Source: Gemmatimonadota bacterium
GTDB lineage: Bacteria; Gemmatimonadota; Gemmatimonadetes; Gemmatimonadales; Gemmatimonadaceae
NCBI GenBank assembly: GCA_031127075.1
Contig: JARIFA010000019.1
Location: 1-35,245, forward strand
Length of the DNA: 35,245 nt
Direction: 5' to 3'
Shown: piece after piece, positions 15,056 to 23,489 of the stretch
Layout: the number at the start of each line of letters is the position of its first letter
How positions within the stretch are numbered: the first letter of the stretch is position 1
The notes under the pieces: generated by a model
Seen by the model: only the letters and a program-made list of their open reading frames with translations
The model's database searches: none
Told to the model about the DNA's origin: nothing
Position numbers and translations under genes: made by a program

Positions 15056-15866
15056 GCCGGTCCTCCGCGCCCGCCGGCGCGTTCGGCTTCACCCGTACGC
15101 TCTTCGCCGGGATTCCCACATTGACGTGGTAGGGCCGCACGTCCTTCGTCGCGACCGCCATCGCGCCGACCATCCCGTTCGCTCCCACGTGCACGCCGGC
15201 GAGCACTGTCGCGTGATACGTGACGCGCACGTCGTCCGCGAGCACGGTCTGCGCGTTCGTGACATCCACCTGCTCGACGATGCTGTGCGTGTGCGAGTAG
15301 ATGTTCGCGTAGTCACTGATGGAGACGCGGTGGCCGAGGCGGATGCCGCCGCGGTCGTCGAGCAGCACGTGGCGGTGCACCACCACGTCGTCGCCGACCT
15401 CGAGGTTGTAGCCGAACGAGAACTCGACGTGCTGGAAGCACTTGAAGTTCCGACCGACGGACCGGAAGATGTGCGGCGCCAACGCCCGCCGAAGCCGCAC
15501 GCCGAGACCGACCGCCTGCCCGCCGATCGGGAGCCGGTCGAAGGAGTACCAGAGCCAGAGCAGCGGCTTCACCCGCTGGAAACGGGGCTGGTCGCAGTCG
15601 CCGTAATATTCCGGCTCGAGCGTCACGTGCCGCGGGTCGAGCGCGGCGAGCGCGAGGCGCGTCCCCATCGGGAGGGCCTCATCCGCCACGGCCTCGGCCC
15701 ATCGCCCCGCGTACGTGGGGCAGGCGAGCTCGAGGAGAGTGTCGCGGCAGAGGTCTGCGCGGTCGGTCGCAGGGTCACGGAGGCGCTCCTCGAGCGCGCC
15801 GAGCCAGCGGTCGGTCAAGGCCTCGCTCGGCGAGGCGGGAAGGGGGGCGAGCGGAATTCGCGGCAT
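15018..15866 (-). CDS. Left-handed beta-helix (hexapeptide) acyltransferase
   Basis: 282 residues, ATG at 15866. The C-terminal half (~130-270) shows hexapeptide-repeat spacing (Y-N-L-E-V-G-D-D-V-V-V, I-R-L-G-H-R-V-S-I, T-V-L-A-G-V-H-V-G-A-N-G-M-V-G-A) and ends in V-N-V-G-I-P-A-K-S-V-R-V-K, the usual close of LacA/NodL/CysE-type acetyltransferases. H-T-H-S in the middle is the likely catalytic region. The N-terminal ~120 residues are helical and not recognised. It probably acetylates a sugar or cell-wall precursor; the acceptor is unknown. It lies 38 bp after engB on the same strand but has its own TAACTT element six bases before the ATG. Confidence 0.85.
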   Translation of the reverse strand: MPRIPLAPLPASPSEALTDRWLGALEERLRDPATDRADLCRDTLLELACPTYAGRWAEAVADEALPMGTRLALAALDPRHVTLEPEYYGDCDQPRFQRVKPLLWLWYSFDRLPIGGQAVGLGVRLRRALAPHIFRSVGRNFKCFQHVEFSFGYNLEVGDDVVVHRHVLLDDRGGIRLGHRVSISDYANIYSHTHSIVEQVDVTNAQTVLADDVRVTYHATVLAGVHVGANGMVGAMAVATKDVRPYHVNVGIPAKSVRVKPNAPAGAEDRLRTATDRGTAGS

Positions 15867-15872
15867 GCCGGG

Positions 15873-15878
15873 AAGTTA
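15873..15878 (-). promoter_or_regulatory. Candidate leaderless -10 element of the acyltransferase gene
   Basis: TAACTT (15878-15873, minus) is followed by CCCGGC and the ATG at 15866. The cyclase gene at 10022 has almost the same arrangement, CATATT then TCCGGC then ATG. There is no ribosome-binding site and no obvious -35. Confidence 0.4.
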
Positions 15879-15904
15879 TCCCTTGGCCCGCACGCCCGGG
15901 ACGC

Positions 15905-16588
15905 TTAGGGCGCCGAGTCGCCCGCGCCGTCCACCGGCGTCTCCGCGTCGGGCGTCGGCGCCTCGGCCACCAGCTGGCCGATCGCTGCGGCAAGATCGTC
16001 CCGGCCGCGCCCGTCGACCGCGCTGAACGGGATCAGGTCCTCGGGGGCGAACCCGATCGCTTTCGCGATCTCCGCCACGCGAGCGGCCACGACGTCACGC
16101 CCGACCTTATCGGCTTTCGTCACGCAGATGAGCGTCGGGGTCCCCGTCTCGGTGAGCAGCTCGAGCATCACCTGGTCCTCGTCGGTCGGTTCGCGGCGCA
16201 CGTCGAGGAGGAGGACGACGCCGCGCAACGTCGGCGCGTGTCGGAGGTATCCCTCGATGAGCGGACGCCACTCGGCCTGCCGGCTCTTCGCGATGCGCGC
16301 ATAGCCGTAGCCCGGGAGGTCGGCGAGGACGAAGGTCCCGTTGACGGCGAAGAAGTTGATCTCCCGGGTGCGGCCCGGCGTCCGGCTCACTCGGGCGAAG
16401 GCTTTCCGGCGCACGAGCGCGTTCAGGAGCGATGACTTGCCGACGTTCGAGCGCCCCGCGAAGGCCACCTCGGGGAGGGTCGAGTCCGGACGCCACCCGC
16501 CCGCGGTGGCCTGAGGACCGAGGAACTCGAGGGACCGGATGACGAGTGGGTCCGGCGTCCCGTCGAGGGCGCCTGGGCCGGCGCTCAC
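15905..16588 (-). CDS. engB: Ribosome-biogenesis GTP-binding protein EngB/YsxC
   Basis: 227 residues from GTG 16588, which overlaps the clpX TGA by 4 bp. The frame is open far upstream inside clpX, but without similarity. All GTPase motifs are present: G1 G45-R-S-N-V-G-K-S, G2 Thr in T-R-E-I-N-F-F, G3 D-L-P-G-Y-G-Y, G4 T-K-A-D, G5 S-A-V. The family assists late assembly of the large ribosomal subunit in the cytoplasm and is often essential. It is last in the tig-clpP-clpX-engB run. The C-terminus has about 20 extra acidic/Pro-rich residues. Confidence 0.96.
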   Translation of the reverse strand: MSAGPGALDGTPDPLVIRSLEFLGPQATAGGWRPDSTLPEVAFAGRSNVGKSSLLNALVRRKAFARVSRTPGRTREINFFAVNGTFVLADLPGYGYARIAKSRQAEWRPLIEGYLRHAPTLRGVVLLLDVRREPTDEDQVMLELLTETGTPTLICVTKADKVGRDVVAARVAEIAKAIGFAPEDLIPFSAVDGRGRDDLAAAIGQLVAEAPTPDAETPVDGAGDSAP

Positions 16589-17829
16589 GCTTCCTTCTTC
16601 TGGCGCTTGGCGCTGAGCTCGAGGAGCGGGGCCTGCCGCTGGGTCACGGTGGCCTCGGTCACCAGGACCGCGGTCACGTCGTCGCGGCTTGGGAGGTCGA
16701 ACATCGTGTCGAGCAAGAGCTCCTCGACGATCGCGCGGAGCCCGCGCGCACCCGTCCCGCGCTGGATCGCCTTCCGCGCGATGGCACGGAGCGCTCCCTC
16801 GTCGAAGCTGAGCTGGACATCCTCGAGCGAGAAGAGCTTCGCGTACTGCTTGGTCAGCGCGTTCTTCGGCTCCCGGAGGATCTGCACGAGGGCGTCCTCG
16901 TCGAGGCCGTGGAGCGGAACCGTCACCGGAAGACGACCCACGAGCTCGGGGATGATCCCGAAGCGGAGCAGGTCGTCCGGCTCGACGTCTCCGAAGATGT
17001 TCGTCCCGGTGGCCGTCGCCTCGGCGGTGGTGGCCTCCGGCACGAACCCGATCTGCCGCCGGCCGAGTCGCGCCTCGATGATCTTCTCGAGGCCGTCGAA
17101 CGCGCCGCCGCAGATGAATAGGATGTCCTTCGTGTTGATCTGGATGTACTCCTGCTGCGGGTGCTTCCGGCCCCCCTGCGGCGGCACGGAGGCCACCGTC
17201 CCCTCGAGGATCTTCAGCAGTGCCTGCTGCACGCCCTCGCCGGAGACGTCGCGCGTGATGCTCGGGTTCTCGGACTTCCGCGCGATCTTGTCGATCTCGT
17301 CGATGTAGATGATCCCGCGCTCGCACTCCGCGACGTTGTATTCCCCCGCCTGCAGGAGCCGCACGAGGATGTTCTCGACGTCCTCGCCGACGTACCCCGC
17401 CTCGGTGAGCGTCGTCGCATCGGCGATCGTGAACGGGACCTGCAGCATCCGCGCCAACGTCTGCGCGAGCAGCGTCTTCCCGACGCCCGTCGGACCGAGG
17501 AGCAGGATGTTCGACTTGTCGAGCTCGACGTCCGCCCCGGCGCGCCCCGACTGCACGCGCTTGTAGTGGTTGTAGACCGCCACCGCGAGCGCCTTCTTCG
17601 CCCCCTCCTGTCCGATCACGTACTCGTCGAGGGCCGCCTTGATCGTCTGCGGGGCCGGGACCTCGGCGGGCGCTTCGGTGACCGCGCGCTCCTCGTCCTC
17701 CGCCAGGATCTCATTGCAGAGGGTGATGCACTCGTTGCAGATGTAGACGGACGGTCCGGAGATGAACTTCCGGACGGCGTCCTTCGACTTGCCGCAGAAC
17801 GAACAGCGCAGGTGGCGGTCGTGAGACAT
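16585..17829 (-). CDS. clpX: ATP-dependent Clp protease ATP-binding subunit ClpX
   Basis: 414 residues, normal length. It is the hexameric unfoldase that feeds tagged proteins into ClpP. The N-terminal zinc-binding domain has C9, C12, C31 and C34. The AAA+ module follows, with Walker A G112-P-T-G-V-G-K-T, the Walker B segment [13 protein letters not shown], the pore loop G-Y-V-G-E-D, and sensor residues in I-P-E-L-V-G-R-L-P. The I-G-F loop that docks on ClpP is visible as R-R-Q-I-G-F-V. ATG at 17829 lies 30 bp after clpP, without a purine-rich ribosome site. Directly downstream, engB overlaps by 4 bp. Confidence 0.98.
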   Translation of the reverse strand: MSHDRHLRCSFCGKSKDAVRKFISGPSVYICNECITLCNEILAEDEERAVTEAPAEVPAPQTIKAALDEYVIGQEGAKKALAVAVYNHYKRVQSGRAGADVELDKSNILLLGPTGVGKTLLAQTLARMLQVPFTIADATTLTEAGYVGEDVENILVRLLQAGEYNVAECERGIIYIDEIDKIARKSENPSITRDVSGEGVQQALLKILEGTVASVPPQGGRKHPQQEYIQINTKDILFICGGAFDGLEKIIEARLGRRQIGFVPEATTAEATATGTNIFGDVEPDDLLRFGIIPELVGRLPVTVPLHGLDEDALVQILREPKNALTKQYAKLFSLEDVQLSFDEGALRAIARKAIQRGTGARGLRAIVEELLLDTMFDLPSRDDVTAVLVTEATVTQRQAPLLELSAKRQKKEA

Positions 17830-17859
17830 CGGGAGGGGGGCGTGGGCCGGGTCGGCGCG

Positions 17860-18483
17860 TTACTTCGTCGCCGTCAATGAGGGAGACGACGTCTCCTCAC
17901 GGCTCGTCACGACCTGATCGATCATCCCGTAGGTCTTCGCTTCCTCGGCGCTCATAAACCGGTCGCGGTCCACGTCCTTCTCGATCTCCTCGAGTGGACG
18001 GCCGGTGTGCTTGGCCATCAGCTCGTTCATCTTCGCACGGAGATAGATGATCTCGCGCGCCTGGATCTCGATGTCGGCCGCGGTGCCCTGCGCGCCGCCG
18101 GACGGCTGGTGAATCATGATCCGCGAGTGGGGGAGCGCGGAGCGCTTCCCGTTCCGGCCCGCCGCCAGCAGGAAGGCCCCCATCGAGGCCGCGAGCCCCA
18201 TGCAGATGGTGTTCACCGGCGACTTCAGGAACTGCATCGTGTCGTAGATCGCGAGCCCCGCGGACACGCTCCCGCCCGGCGAGTTGATGTACAGGTGGAT
18301 GTCCCGCCCCGGGTTGTCCGCCTCGAGGAAGAGCATCTGCGCGATGATCATGTTGGCCACGTCATCGTTGATCGGCGTGCCCAGGAAGATGATCCGGTCC
18401 ATCAGGAGCCGGCTGTAGACGTCGTAGCTGCGCTCGCCGCGGCTCGACCGCTCGATGACATACGGATTCGGGATGATCGCCAT
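17860..18483 (-). CDS. clpP: ATP-dependent Clp protease proteolytic subunit ClpP
   Basis: 207 residues from ATG 18483. A serine protease that forms the two-ring chamber served by ClpX. The triad is S100 (G-L-A-A-S-M-G-A), H125 (M-I-H-Q-P-S-G-G) and D174 (R-D-R-F-M-S). Two starts compete: GTG 18498, overlapping the tig stop as GTGA, and ATG 18483. The ATG is preferred because GAGG (18496-18493) lies nine bases before it and the protein then begins [11 protein letters not shown] like other ClpPs; with the GTG five residues are added. In both cases translation is close-coupled to tig. Confidence 0.96.
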   Translation of the reverse strand: MAIIPNPYVIERSSRGERSYDVYSRLLMDRIIFLGTPINDDVANMIIAQMLFLEADNPGRDIHLYINSPGGSVSAGLAIYDTMQFLKSPVNTICMGLAASMGAFLLAAGRNGKRSALPHSRIMIHQPSGGAQGTAADIEIQAREIIYLRAKMNELMAKHTGRPLEEIEKDVDRDRFMSAEEAKTYGMIDQVVTSREETSSPSLTATK

Positions 18484-18494
18484 GTCCGGAGTCC

Positions 18495-19739
18495 TCACCC
18501 TTGTACGATGGAGTTCTTGCCGAGGAGCCAGGCGAACACCCGCTCCTCCGTCAGGCTCCGCTCAAGCTCGCGGAGCCGCCCCGCCTTCTGCAAGCTCGCA
18601 TAGACCGCGCCGGGCTCCTGCCCCCGCGCCGCGGCCATTTCCGCCACCTTGTCGTCCACGTCCTTCTCCGTGGCCGTCAGCGTCTCGCGCTCCGCCAGCG
18701 CCTCGATCACGAGGTCGCGCCGGACCTGCCGCTCCGCCATCCCGCGGAACTCGTCCCCGAACTTCACCAGCTCCGCCTCCGGGATCCGGTACGCCTCCGC
18801 GTAGGCCCGCAGCATCTGCTGCACCCAGCTCGGCGGGATGTCGAACGAGTTCGCGTTGATCACCTCGTCGAGGAGCTGCGTACGCGCCGCGGCGTCCGCC
18901 TCCCGGACCGCGTTCGCCGCCATGTCCTGACGGACGACGGTGGTGAAGGCCTCGAGCGACTCGAAGTCCCCCATCTCGCGCGCGAACGCGTCGTCCAGCG
19001 CGGGGAGCGCCTTCCGCTTCACCTCGGTGAGCGTCGCGCGGACCGCCTTCGTCTGCCCCGCCTGCGCGGCGTCAGGGAAGTCCGCCGGCCACGTCACCGG
19101 CTGCTCCACCGTCGCGCCCGGCTCGAGCGTCATCACCAGCTCCTCGATCCCCGGGATCGCCTGGCCGGCGCCCATCACGAGTCGGTACTCGCGCCCCTCG
19201 GGCATCGTCCCGTCCTCGTCGGCCGTCGCCAGCAGGACCGTGACCATATCCCCCTCCGACGCCTTCCCCTCCACCGGGCTCCAGGTCCCGCGCTGGTCGC
19301 GGAGCCGATCGAGCTGCTCCTGCACCTGCTCATCCGTCACCGTGTCACTCGGCCGCATCACCGAGAAGCCCTCGGTGCGTGCGAGCACGATCTCCGGCCG
19401 CACCTCGCAGTGCAGTTCGAAGCTCAGCCCCTGGTCCTCGCCGAACGCCACGTCGTGCGCGTGCGGCTGCGTCACCAGCTCGAGCTTCTCCTGCGTGACG
19501 ACCAGCTCGAAGGCCTCGCGGAGCAGGAGCTCCACGGCCTCCTGGTCGATGACGGAGGCGTACTGCTTGCGGATCATCGCGGCGGGAGCCTTCCCCGGGC
19601 GGAACCCCGGGACCCGCACCTGCTTCGAGACGCGGGAGACGGCCTTGGCGCGCGCATCGGCGACGCGGGCGGGGGGGACGGCCACCCGGAGACGGCGCTC
19701 GGCGCCCTCCGACTTGGTGGCGGTGATCTGGATGTCCAT
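18495..19739 (-). CDS. tig: Trigger factor
   Basis: 414 residues from ATG 19739. A ribosome-associated chaperone with peptidyl-prolyl isomerase activity that meets nascent chains at the exit tunnel. The N-terminal domain has the ribosome-docking signature [10 protein letters not shown] at ~40-49. An FKBP-like domain spans ~150-235 ([15 protein letters not shown]), and the helical C-terminal arms fill the rest. The frame is open upstream to 20072, but M-D-I-Q-I-T is the family-like start. No ribosome site is seen before it. tig heads a tig-clpP-clpX-engB transcription unit, a common arrangement. Confidence 0.96.
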   Translation of the reverse strand: MDIQITATKSEGAERRLRVAVPPARVADARAKAVSRVSKQVRVPGFRPGKAPAAMIRKQYASVIDQEAVELLLREAFELVVTQEKLELVTQPHAHDVAFGEDQGLSFELHCEVRPEIVLARTEGFSVMRPSDTVTDEQVQEQLDRLRDQRGTWSPVEGKASEGDMVTVLLATADEDGTMPEGREYRLVMGAGQAIPGIEELVMTLEPGATVEQPVTWPADFPDAAQAGQTKAVRATLTEVKRKALPALDDAFAREMGDFESLEAFTTVVRQDMAANAVREADAAARTQLLDEVINANSFDIPPSWVQQMLRAYAEAYRIPEAELVKFGDEFRGMAERQVRRDLVIEALAERETLTATEKDVDDKVAEMAAARGQEPGAVYASLQKAGRLRELERSLTEERVFAWLLGKNSIVQG

Positions 19740-19797
19740 TGAAGAGTCTGCGGTGGTGGAAAGTCGGGACGGACGACGGGTCACGGGGACAAAGAGC

Positions 19798-19822
19798 CCC
19801 GCCACCGGGAGCCGGCGGCGGG
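19798..19822 (-). terminator. Hairpin terminator candidate after the carotenoid operon
   Basis: On the minus strand an 11-bp G+C stem (19822-19812 with 19808-19798, one G-U pair) encloses a 3-base loop and is followed by GCTCTTTGTCC. It lies 22 bp after the cruF-like stop and 59 bp before the tig start, so it probably separates the two transcription units. The T-run is short, so termination may be partial. The remaining 58 bp upstream of tig show no clear promoter. Confidence 0.5.
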
Positions 19823-19843
19823 GGGGTGACCGTCCCTCGAAGA

Positions 19844-20770
19844 TTAAGGGGTGCGGGGCCGCCGGGCCAGCCAGAGCGGCAGGCCCATCGCGACGAGTCC
19901 GCCGAGTGCCGCCCAGACGTAGCCATAGCGGGCCGTCACCGCGATCGGCATCAGTCCGTTCGTCGCGTACAGGGCGAGCGGCAGCCAGGTCGGGGCGATC
20001 CGGTCCCGCCACGTGGACGGCGGCACCAGGGCGAGCATCAGCCGGCTGATCAGCACCCCGGTCACATACCACCCCACCCAGTTCGACAGCGGCATATCGT
20101 AGAAGCCGCGCCAGAAAAGGGTGTCATGGGTCCACGCCGGCATCCAGGCGGGAAGGCGGTCCATCTCCCACAGCCAGTGCACCGGCTTCACGTGGGTCAT
20201 CTGGACCTCCATCGCGACGTCCCACGCGGTCAGGACGGCACCGCCGACGAGTGCCCAGCGCCAGCGGGTGGCCCCGGAGTCGTCGGCCGTCATCGTCCGA
20301 GCACAGATCGCGAGCGACCCGTACAGCATGTAGTACCAGCTGATCGGGATGGCGTACGGCACGTCGTGCAGCACGCGATACCCGAGCATCTCGGTGTACC
20401 GGTACGGACCGAAGGGGAAACCGATGTTCGTCCCGCCGAGCTCTGAGGCCAGGGCGAGCCCCGAGGCGAGCAGCATCACGAGGACCGCGCGACCGGTCCC
20501 GATGCGGGGCGCCGAATGCGCTAGCGCGGCCGCCATCCCGAGCAGGATGTAGATCTGCCCCGAGTAGCGCCACCCGAGGTCGTAGACCGTCTGGAAGTAC
20601 GGCGAGGCGAGGACCTTGCCCATCGTCTCACTGGCCGCCGACGGGTCGTTGAAGGCCACCAACACCGTGATCATCGCGAAGGTTGAGAACACGATGAGGC
20701 CCACGTGCCCCGCGAGCAGGGCGTGGGCGATCCGGTCGAGGCGACGGTCGGTGTCCGTGGTCAGGCGCAC
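19844..20770 (-). CDS. cruF: Carotenoid 1,2-hydratase-like membrane protein (CruF type)
   Basis: 308 residues from GTG 20770, which overlaps the end of crtB by 10 bp. It is strongly hydrophobic, with about seven predicted membrane segments. Recognisable stretches are S-E-L-G-G-T-N-I-G-F-P-F-G-P-Y-R-Y, I-P-I-S-W-Y-Y-M-L-Y-G and W-D-V-A-M-E-V-Q-M, typical of the carotenoid-biosynthesis (DUF422) family that includes CruF and archaeal CruF. Known members add water to the terminal 1,2 double bond of lycopene or gamma-carotene. With crtI and crtB upstream, this suggests a hydroxylated acyclic carotenoid such as the oscillol type described in Gemmatimonas. The family call is strong; the product is inferred. 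No CruG-type glycosyltransferase lies beside it. Confidence 0.85.
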   Translation of the reverse strand: MRLTTDTDRRLDRIAHALLAGHVGLIVFSTFAMITVLVAFNDPSAASETMGKVLASPYFQTVYDLGWRYSGQIYILLGMAAALAHSAPRIGTGRAVLVMLLASGLALASELGGTNIGFPFGPYRYTEMLGYRVLHDVPYAIPISWYYMLYGSLAICARTMTADDSGATRWRWALVGGAVLTAWDVAMEVQMTHVKPVHWLWEMDRLPAWMPAWTHDTLFWRGFYDMPLSNWVGWYVTGVLISRLMLALVPPSTWRDRIAPTWLPLALYATNGLMPIAVTARYGYVWAALGGLVAMGLPLWLARRPRTP

Positions 20771-21759
20771 AGGGCCATCTCCTCCGGTCGGGAGACGGTG
20801 CCCGTCCCCCACTCGATCACTGGTTCCTGCGTCGGGGCGGGGAGGGCCCCGCTTCCGCGCCAGACGCTCCAGAGGAGCCCGGCGCGCCGCCAGTGGCCCA
20901 CCCGCGCCCGCGTCGAGAACGCGTCGTAGCCGTTCCGCTCGATCGCGCCGAGGATCGCGGCGTAGCCGTCGGCGCAGGCGATGGCGCAGCGACGCGCGTC
21001 GGGCGCGAGCAGCTGGATCCCCGGCGCCGCCGCGCGATAGAGCGCGCGCGCCCGGGCGATCTCGTGCCGCATCAGCGCCCCCCACCGCGGGTCGTCCTTC
21101 AACGTCGGATCGTGCAGCACGCGATCGGCGCTCACCCCGAAGGCGGCGAGGACATCCACCGGGAGATAGCAGCGACCGCGGCCGGCGTCTTCCCCCACAT
21201 CACGCAGGATGTTCGTGAGCTGCATCGCGACGCCGAGCGTTCGGGCATACCGGACCGCCCGTGCCCGTGCCGCCTCATCCCCCTCGACGCCGAAGATGTA
21301 GGTGCACATCGAACCCACCGAGGAGGCGACCCCCTCGCAGTAGCTCGTCAGCTCGGCCCACGAGTCGTAGTGCGTCGGATGGAGATCGCACGCCACGCCG
21401 TTGAGGAGCTCCTCGAGCACCTCCGCCGGTACGCCGAAGTCCCGGTGCGCCCGCCAGAGCTCGCGGAAGACCGGCCCGTCGGGCCGCCCGGCGATCGCCT
21501 CCGCCACCCCCTCGCGGTACTGATCGAGCTCGCGCTTCAGCCGCACCGGGTCCTGGCCCGAGACGCGGTCGACGATGTCGTCGGCGAGCCGGCAGAAGGC
21601 ATACACCGCGAAGGCGCCCCGACGCTTCCGGGGCGGCAGGAAGGTGCTCGCCAGCGCGAAGGTGCGCGCATACGTGCGCGTGATCCCCTCGCAATGCAGC
21701 GCGTCGGCGCGCGCGAGGTCGGCCTCCGTCTCCTTCAGGAAGCCGGGGAGCAGGCTCAC
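20761..21759 (-). CDS. crtB: Phytoene synthase
   Basis: 332 residues from GTG 21759, overlapping the crtI stop as GTGA. It joins two geranylgeranyl diphosphates head to head to form phytoene. Both Asp-rich metal motifs are intact: D60-D-I-V-D64 and D187-V-G-E-D191, along with R-T-F-A-L-A-S near residue 32 and Y-C-E-G-V-A-S-S-V-G. The C-terminal 40 residues (after Y-D-A-F-S-T-R-A-R-V) are typical. The frame is open upstream inside crtI but has no similarity there. It is translationally linked to crtI upstream and cruF downstream. Confidence 0.96.
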   Translation of the reverse strand: MSLLPGFLKETEADLARADALHCEGITRTYARTFALASTFLPPRKRRGAFAVYAFCRLADDIVDRVSGQDPVRLKRELDQYREGVAEAIAGRPDGPVFRELWRAHRDFGVPAEVLEELLNGVACDLHPTHYDSWAELTSYCEGVASSVGSMCTYIFGVEGDEAARARAVRYARTLGVAMQLTNILRDVGEDAGRGRCYLPVDVLAAFGVSADRVLHDPTLKDDPRWGALMRHEIARARALYRAAAPGIQLLAPDARRCAIACADGYAAILGAIERNGYDAFSTRARVGHWRRAGLLWSVWRGSGALPAPTQEPVIEWGTGTVSRPEEMALCA

Positions 21760-23228
21760 GCGTCGGCCTCGATGAGGTCGGCGACGATCTTCCCCGAACT
21801 GATCACGCCGGGGAGCCCGGCGCCCGGGTGCGTTCCCGCGCCCGCGAAGTAGAGATTCGGGATGTCCTCGCTCCGGTTGTGCGGCCGGAACCACGCCGAC
21901 TGTTCGAGGATCGGCTGCACCGAGAAGGCGCTCCCGAGGTGGCTCGACAGCGTGTCGCGGAAGTGGAGCGGGTCGATCTTGTGCTCGGTCACGATGTGCT
22001 TCGAGAGGCCCGGCATATATCGGTCCTCGAGGTACTGCATGATGCGGTCGCGGTACGGCCCCGACATCGTGCGCCAGTCCGTCGGGCCGCCAAGGTGCGG
22101 CACGGGCGAGAGCACATAGAAGGCGTCGCATCCCGGCGGGGCGAGCGACGGGTCGGTCGCCGTCGGACGATGGAGGTACAGCGAGAAGTCCGGCGCGAGG
22201 GTCTTCGTGCCGAACACCTCGTCGAGGAGCCCGCGATAGCGCGGGCCCATCAGGATCTCGTGGTGCGCGATGTCCTCGTACTGCCGGTCGGTCCCGAAGT
22301 AGATGACCATCAGCGACATCGAGTACTTCATCCGATCGATCTTCCGGTCCGTGTACTTCCGGCGCCAGCGCGGCGCGATCAACCGCCGATACGTGAACGC
22401 GACGTCGCCGTTGCTCACGACCGCGTCCGCCCGCAGCGTCTCGCCACCGGCGAGCCGGACGCCGTTCGCCTTCCCCGTGCGCTCGTCGACGGTGATCTCC
22501 TCGACCGTCGTGTTGAGGCGCAGCTCGCCGCCAAGGTCCGAGAAGCATCGGACGAAGCCGTCCACCAGCGCGCCGGTCCCGCCCATCGCGAACCAGACCC
22601 CCCACTTCTGTTCGAGGTGGTGGATCAGCGTGTAGATCGACGTCGTCTCGAAGGGGTTCCCCCCCACGAGGAGCGGATGGAACGAGAAGACCTGCCGCAA
22701 CCGCTCGTCGCGGATGTGCTTGTTCGTGAGCCCAGCGACCGACCGGTCGGCCCGCAAGCGAATCAGATCGGGGAGCACCTTCACCATGTCGAGCAGGCGC
22801 GTGAACGGCTTATCGATGAGCCCCATCCCCGTGGCGAAGACCCGTTCCGCCTCCCGGACGAAGCGACGATAGCCCGCGACGTCGTTCGGATTCAGCGCCT
22901 CGATCTGCCGGATGATCGCCTCACGGTCCCCGTTGTATCGGAAGACCGTGCCGTCCTCGAACCTGATCTGATAGAACGGGTCGATCGGGACGATCGAGAC
23001 GTAGTCAGCGGTCCGCTTTCCCGCCGCGGCGAAGACCTCGTCGATCAACCACGGCGCCGTCAGGATCGTCGGCCCGCCGTCGAAGGTGAAGCCGTCCTGC
23101 CGATAGACGTAGGCGCGGCCCCCCGGTTGGTCCCGCTGCTCGAGGATCGTGACCTCGTGCCCCTGCGCGCGGAGCCGGATGGCCGCCGCGAGTCCCCCGA
23201 ATCCGCTACCGATGACGAGAATGCGCAT
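21756..23228 (-). CDS. crtI: Phytoene desaturase (CrtI type)
   Basis: 490 residues, ATG at 23228. The FAD-binding fold opens the protein (V-I-G-S-G-F-G-G-L-A-A-A, then L-E-Q-R-D-Q-P-G-G-R-A-Y and F-D-G-G-P-T-I-L-T). The C-terminal FAD motif N-L-Y-F-A-G-A-G-T-H-P-G-A-G-L-P-G-V is the bacterial phytoene desaturase signature. It desaturates phytoene stepwise towards lycopene or further at the membrane; the number of steps cannot be read from sequence. First gene of the crtI-crtB-cruF operon. The 45-bp gap to the upstream tRNA has no ribosome site and no certain promoter, so read-through from the tRNA promoter is possible. Confidence 0.96.
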   Translation of the reverse strand: MRILVIGSGFGGLAAAIRLRAQGHEVTILEQRDQPGGRAYVYRQDGFTFDGGPTILTAPWLIDEVFAAAGKRTADYVSIVPIDPFYQIRFEDGTVFRYNGDREAIIRQIEALNPNDVAGYRRFVREAERVFATGMGLIDKPFTRLLDMVKVLPDLIRLRADRSVAGLTNKHIRDERLRQVFSFHPLLVGGNPFETTSIYTLIHHLEQKWGVWFAMGGTGALVDGFVRCFSDLGGELRLNTTVEEITVDERTGKANGVRLAGGETLRADAVVSNGDVAFTYRRLIAPRWRRKYTDRKIDRMKYSMSLMVIYFGTDRQYEDIAHHEILMGPRYRGLLDEVFGTKTLAPDFSLYLHRPTATDPSLAPPGCDAFYVLSPVPHLGGPTDWRTMSGPYRDRIMQYLEDRYMPGLSKHIVTEHKIDPLHFRDTLSSHLGSAFSVQPILEQSAWFRPHNRSEDIPNLYFAGAGTHPGAGLPGVISSGKIVADLIEADA

Positions 23229-23273
23229 GTCGAGAGAACGCTCCGACCCACCCGTTTAGTTGCAATCCGACGA

Positions 23274-23355
23274 TGCGAGAGGTGGGACTCGAACCCACAC
23301 GCCTTGCGGCACAGGATCCTAAGTCCTGCGCGTCTACCAATTTCGCCACTCCCGC
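23274..23355 (-). tRNA. tRNA-Leu, anticodon UAG
   Basis: An 82-base class II tRNA on the minus strand. The acceptor arm is GCGGGAG paired with CTCTCGC (one G-U pair). The anticodon stem CAGGA/TCCTG encloses the loop CTTAGGA, giving anticodon TAG, which reads CUA and probably other CUN leucine codons. A short variable arm (TGCCGCAAGGCG) and the T-loop GTTCGAGTC are present. The discriminator base is A; CCA is not encoded. It lies 45 bp before crtI, and a TAGCTTTG element sits 14 bp upstream of its 5' end. Confidence 0.97.
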
Positions 23356-23369
23356 GCGGGGACGATCTC

Positions 23370-23377
23370 CAAAGCTA
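23370..23377 (-). promoter_or_regulatory. Candidate -10/-7 element of the tRNA-Leu gene
   Basis: TAGCTTTG (23377-23370, minus) lies 14 bp before the tRNA 5' end. It fits TAnnTTTG, the promoter element of Bacteroidota, exactly, and is placed as expected for a tRNA promoter. The upstream -33/-35 region is G+C-rich and shows no TTTG or TTGACA. Confidence 0.45.
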
Positions 23378-23391
23378 CCCAGGAACCACAG

Positions 23392-23466
23392 CGCCCGCCC
23401 GGCACCGCGAAGGGCCGGACGGGCGTCGGACCGAAGGTCGTGTCCGCCCCGCGCGCCGAAGGCGCG
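23392..23466 (-). terminator. Two hairpins between htrA and the tRNA
   Basis: Downstream of the htrA stop (23490, minus) there is first a short CGCGC stem with a C(UUCG)G tetraloop at 23466-23452, then a 12-bp stem (23425-23414 with 23403-23392, one G-U) with a 10-base loop. Neither is followed by a T-run. Together they probably end or stabilise the htrA mRNA; the rest of the 23356-23489 interval holds only the tRNA promoter candidate. Confidence 0.4.
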
Positions 23467-23489
23467 TGGCGAGCCGGGTCAGCGGCGGG

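Noticed and set aside
16589-17326. Upstream extension of the EngB reading frame inside clpX
   Set aside because: Out of frame with clpX, Arg-rich, no similarity; the GTGA junction at 16588 gives a normal EngB.
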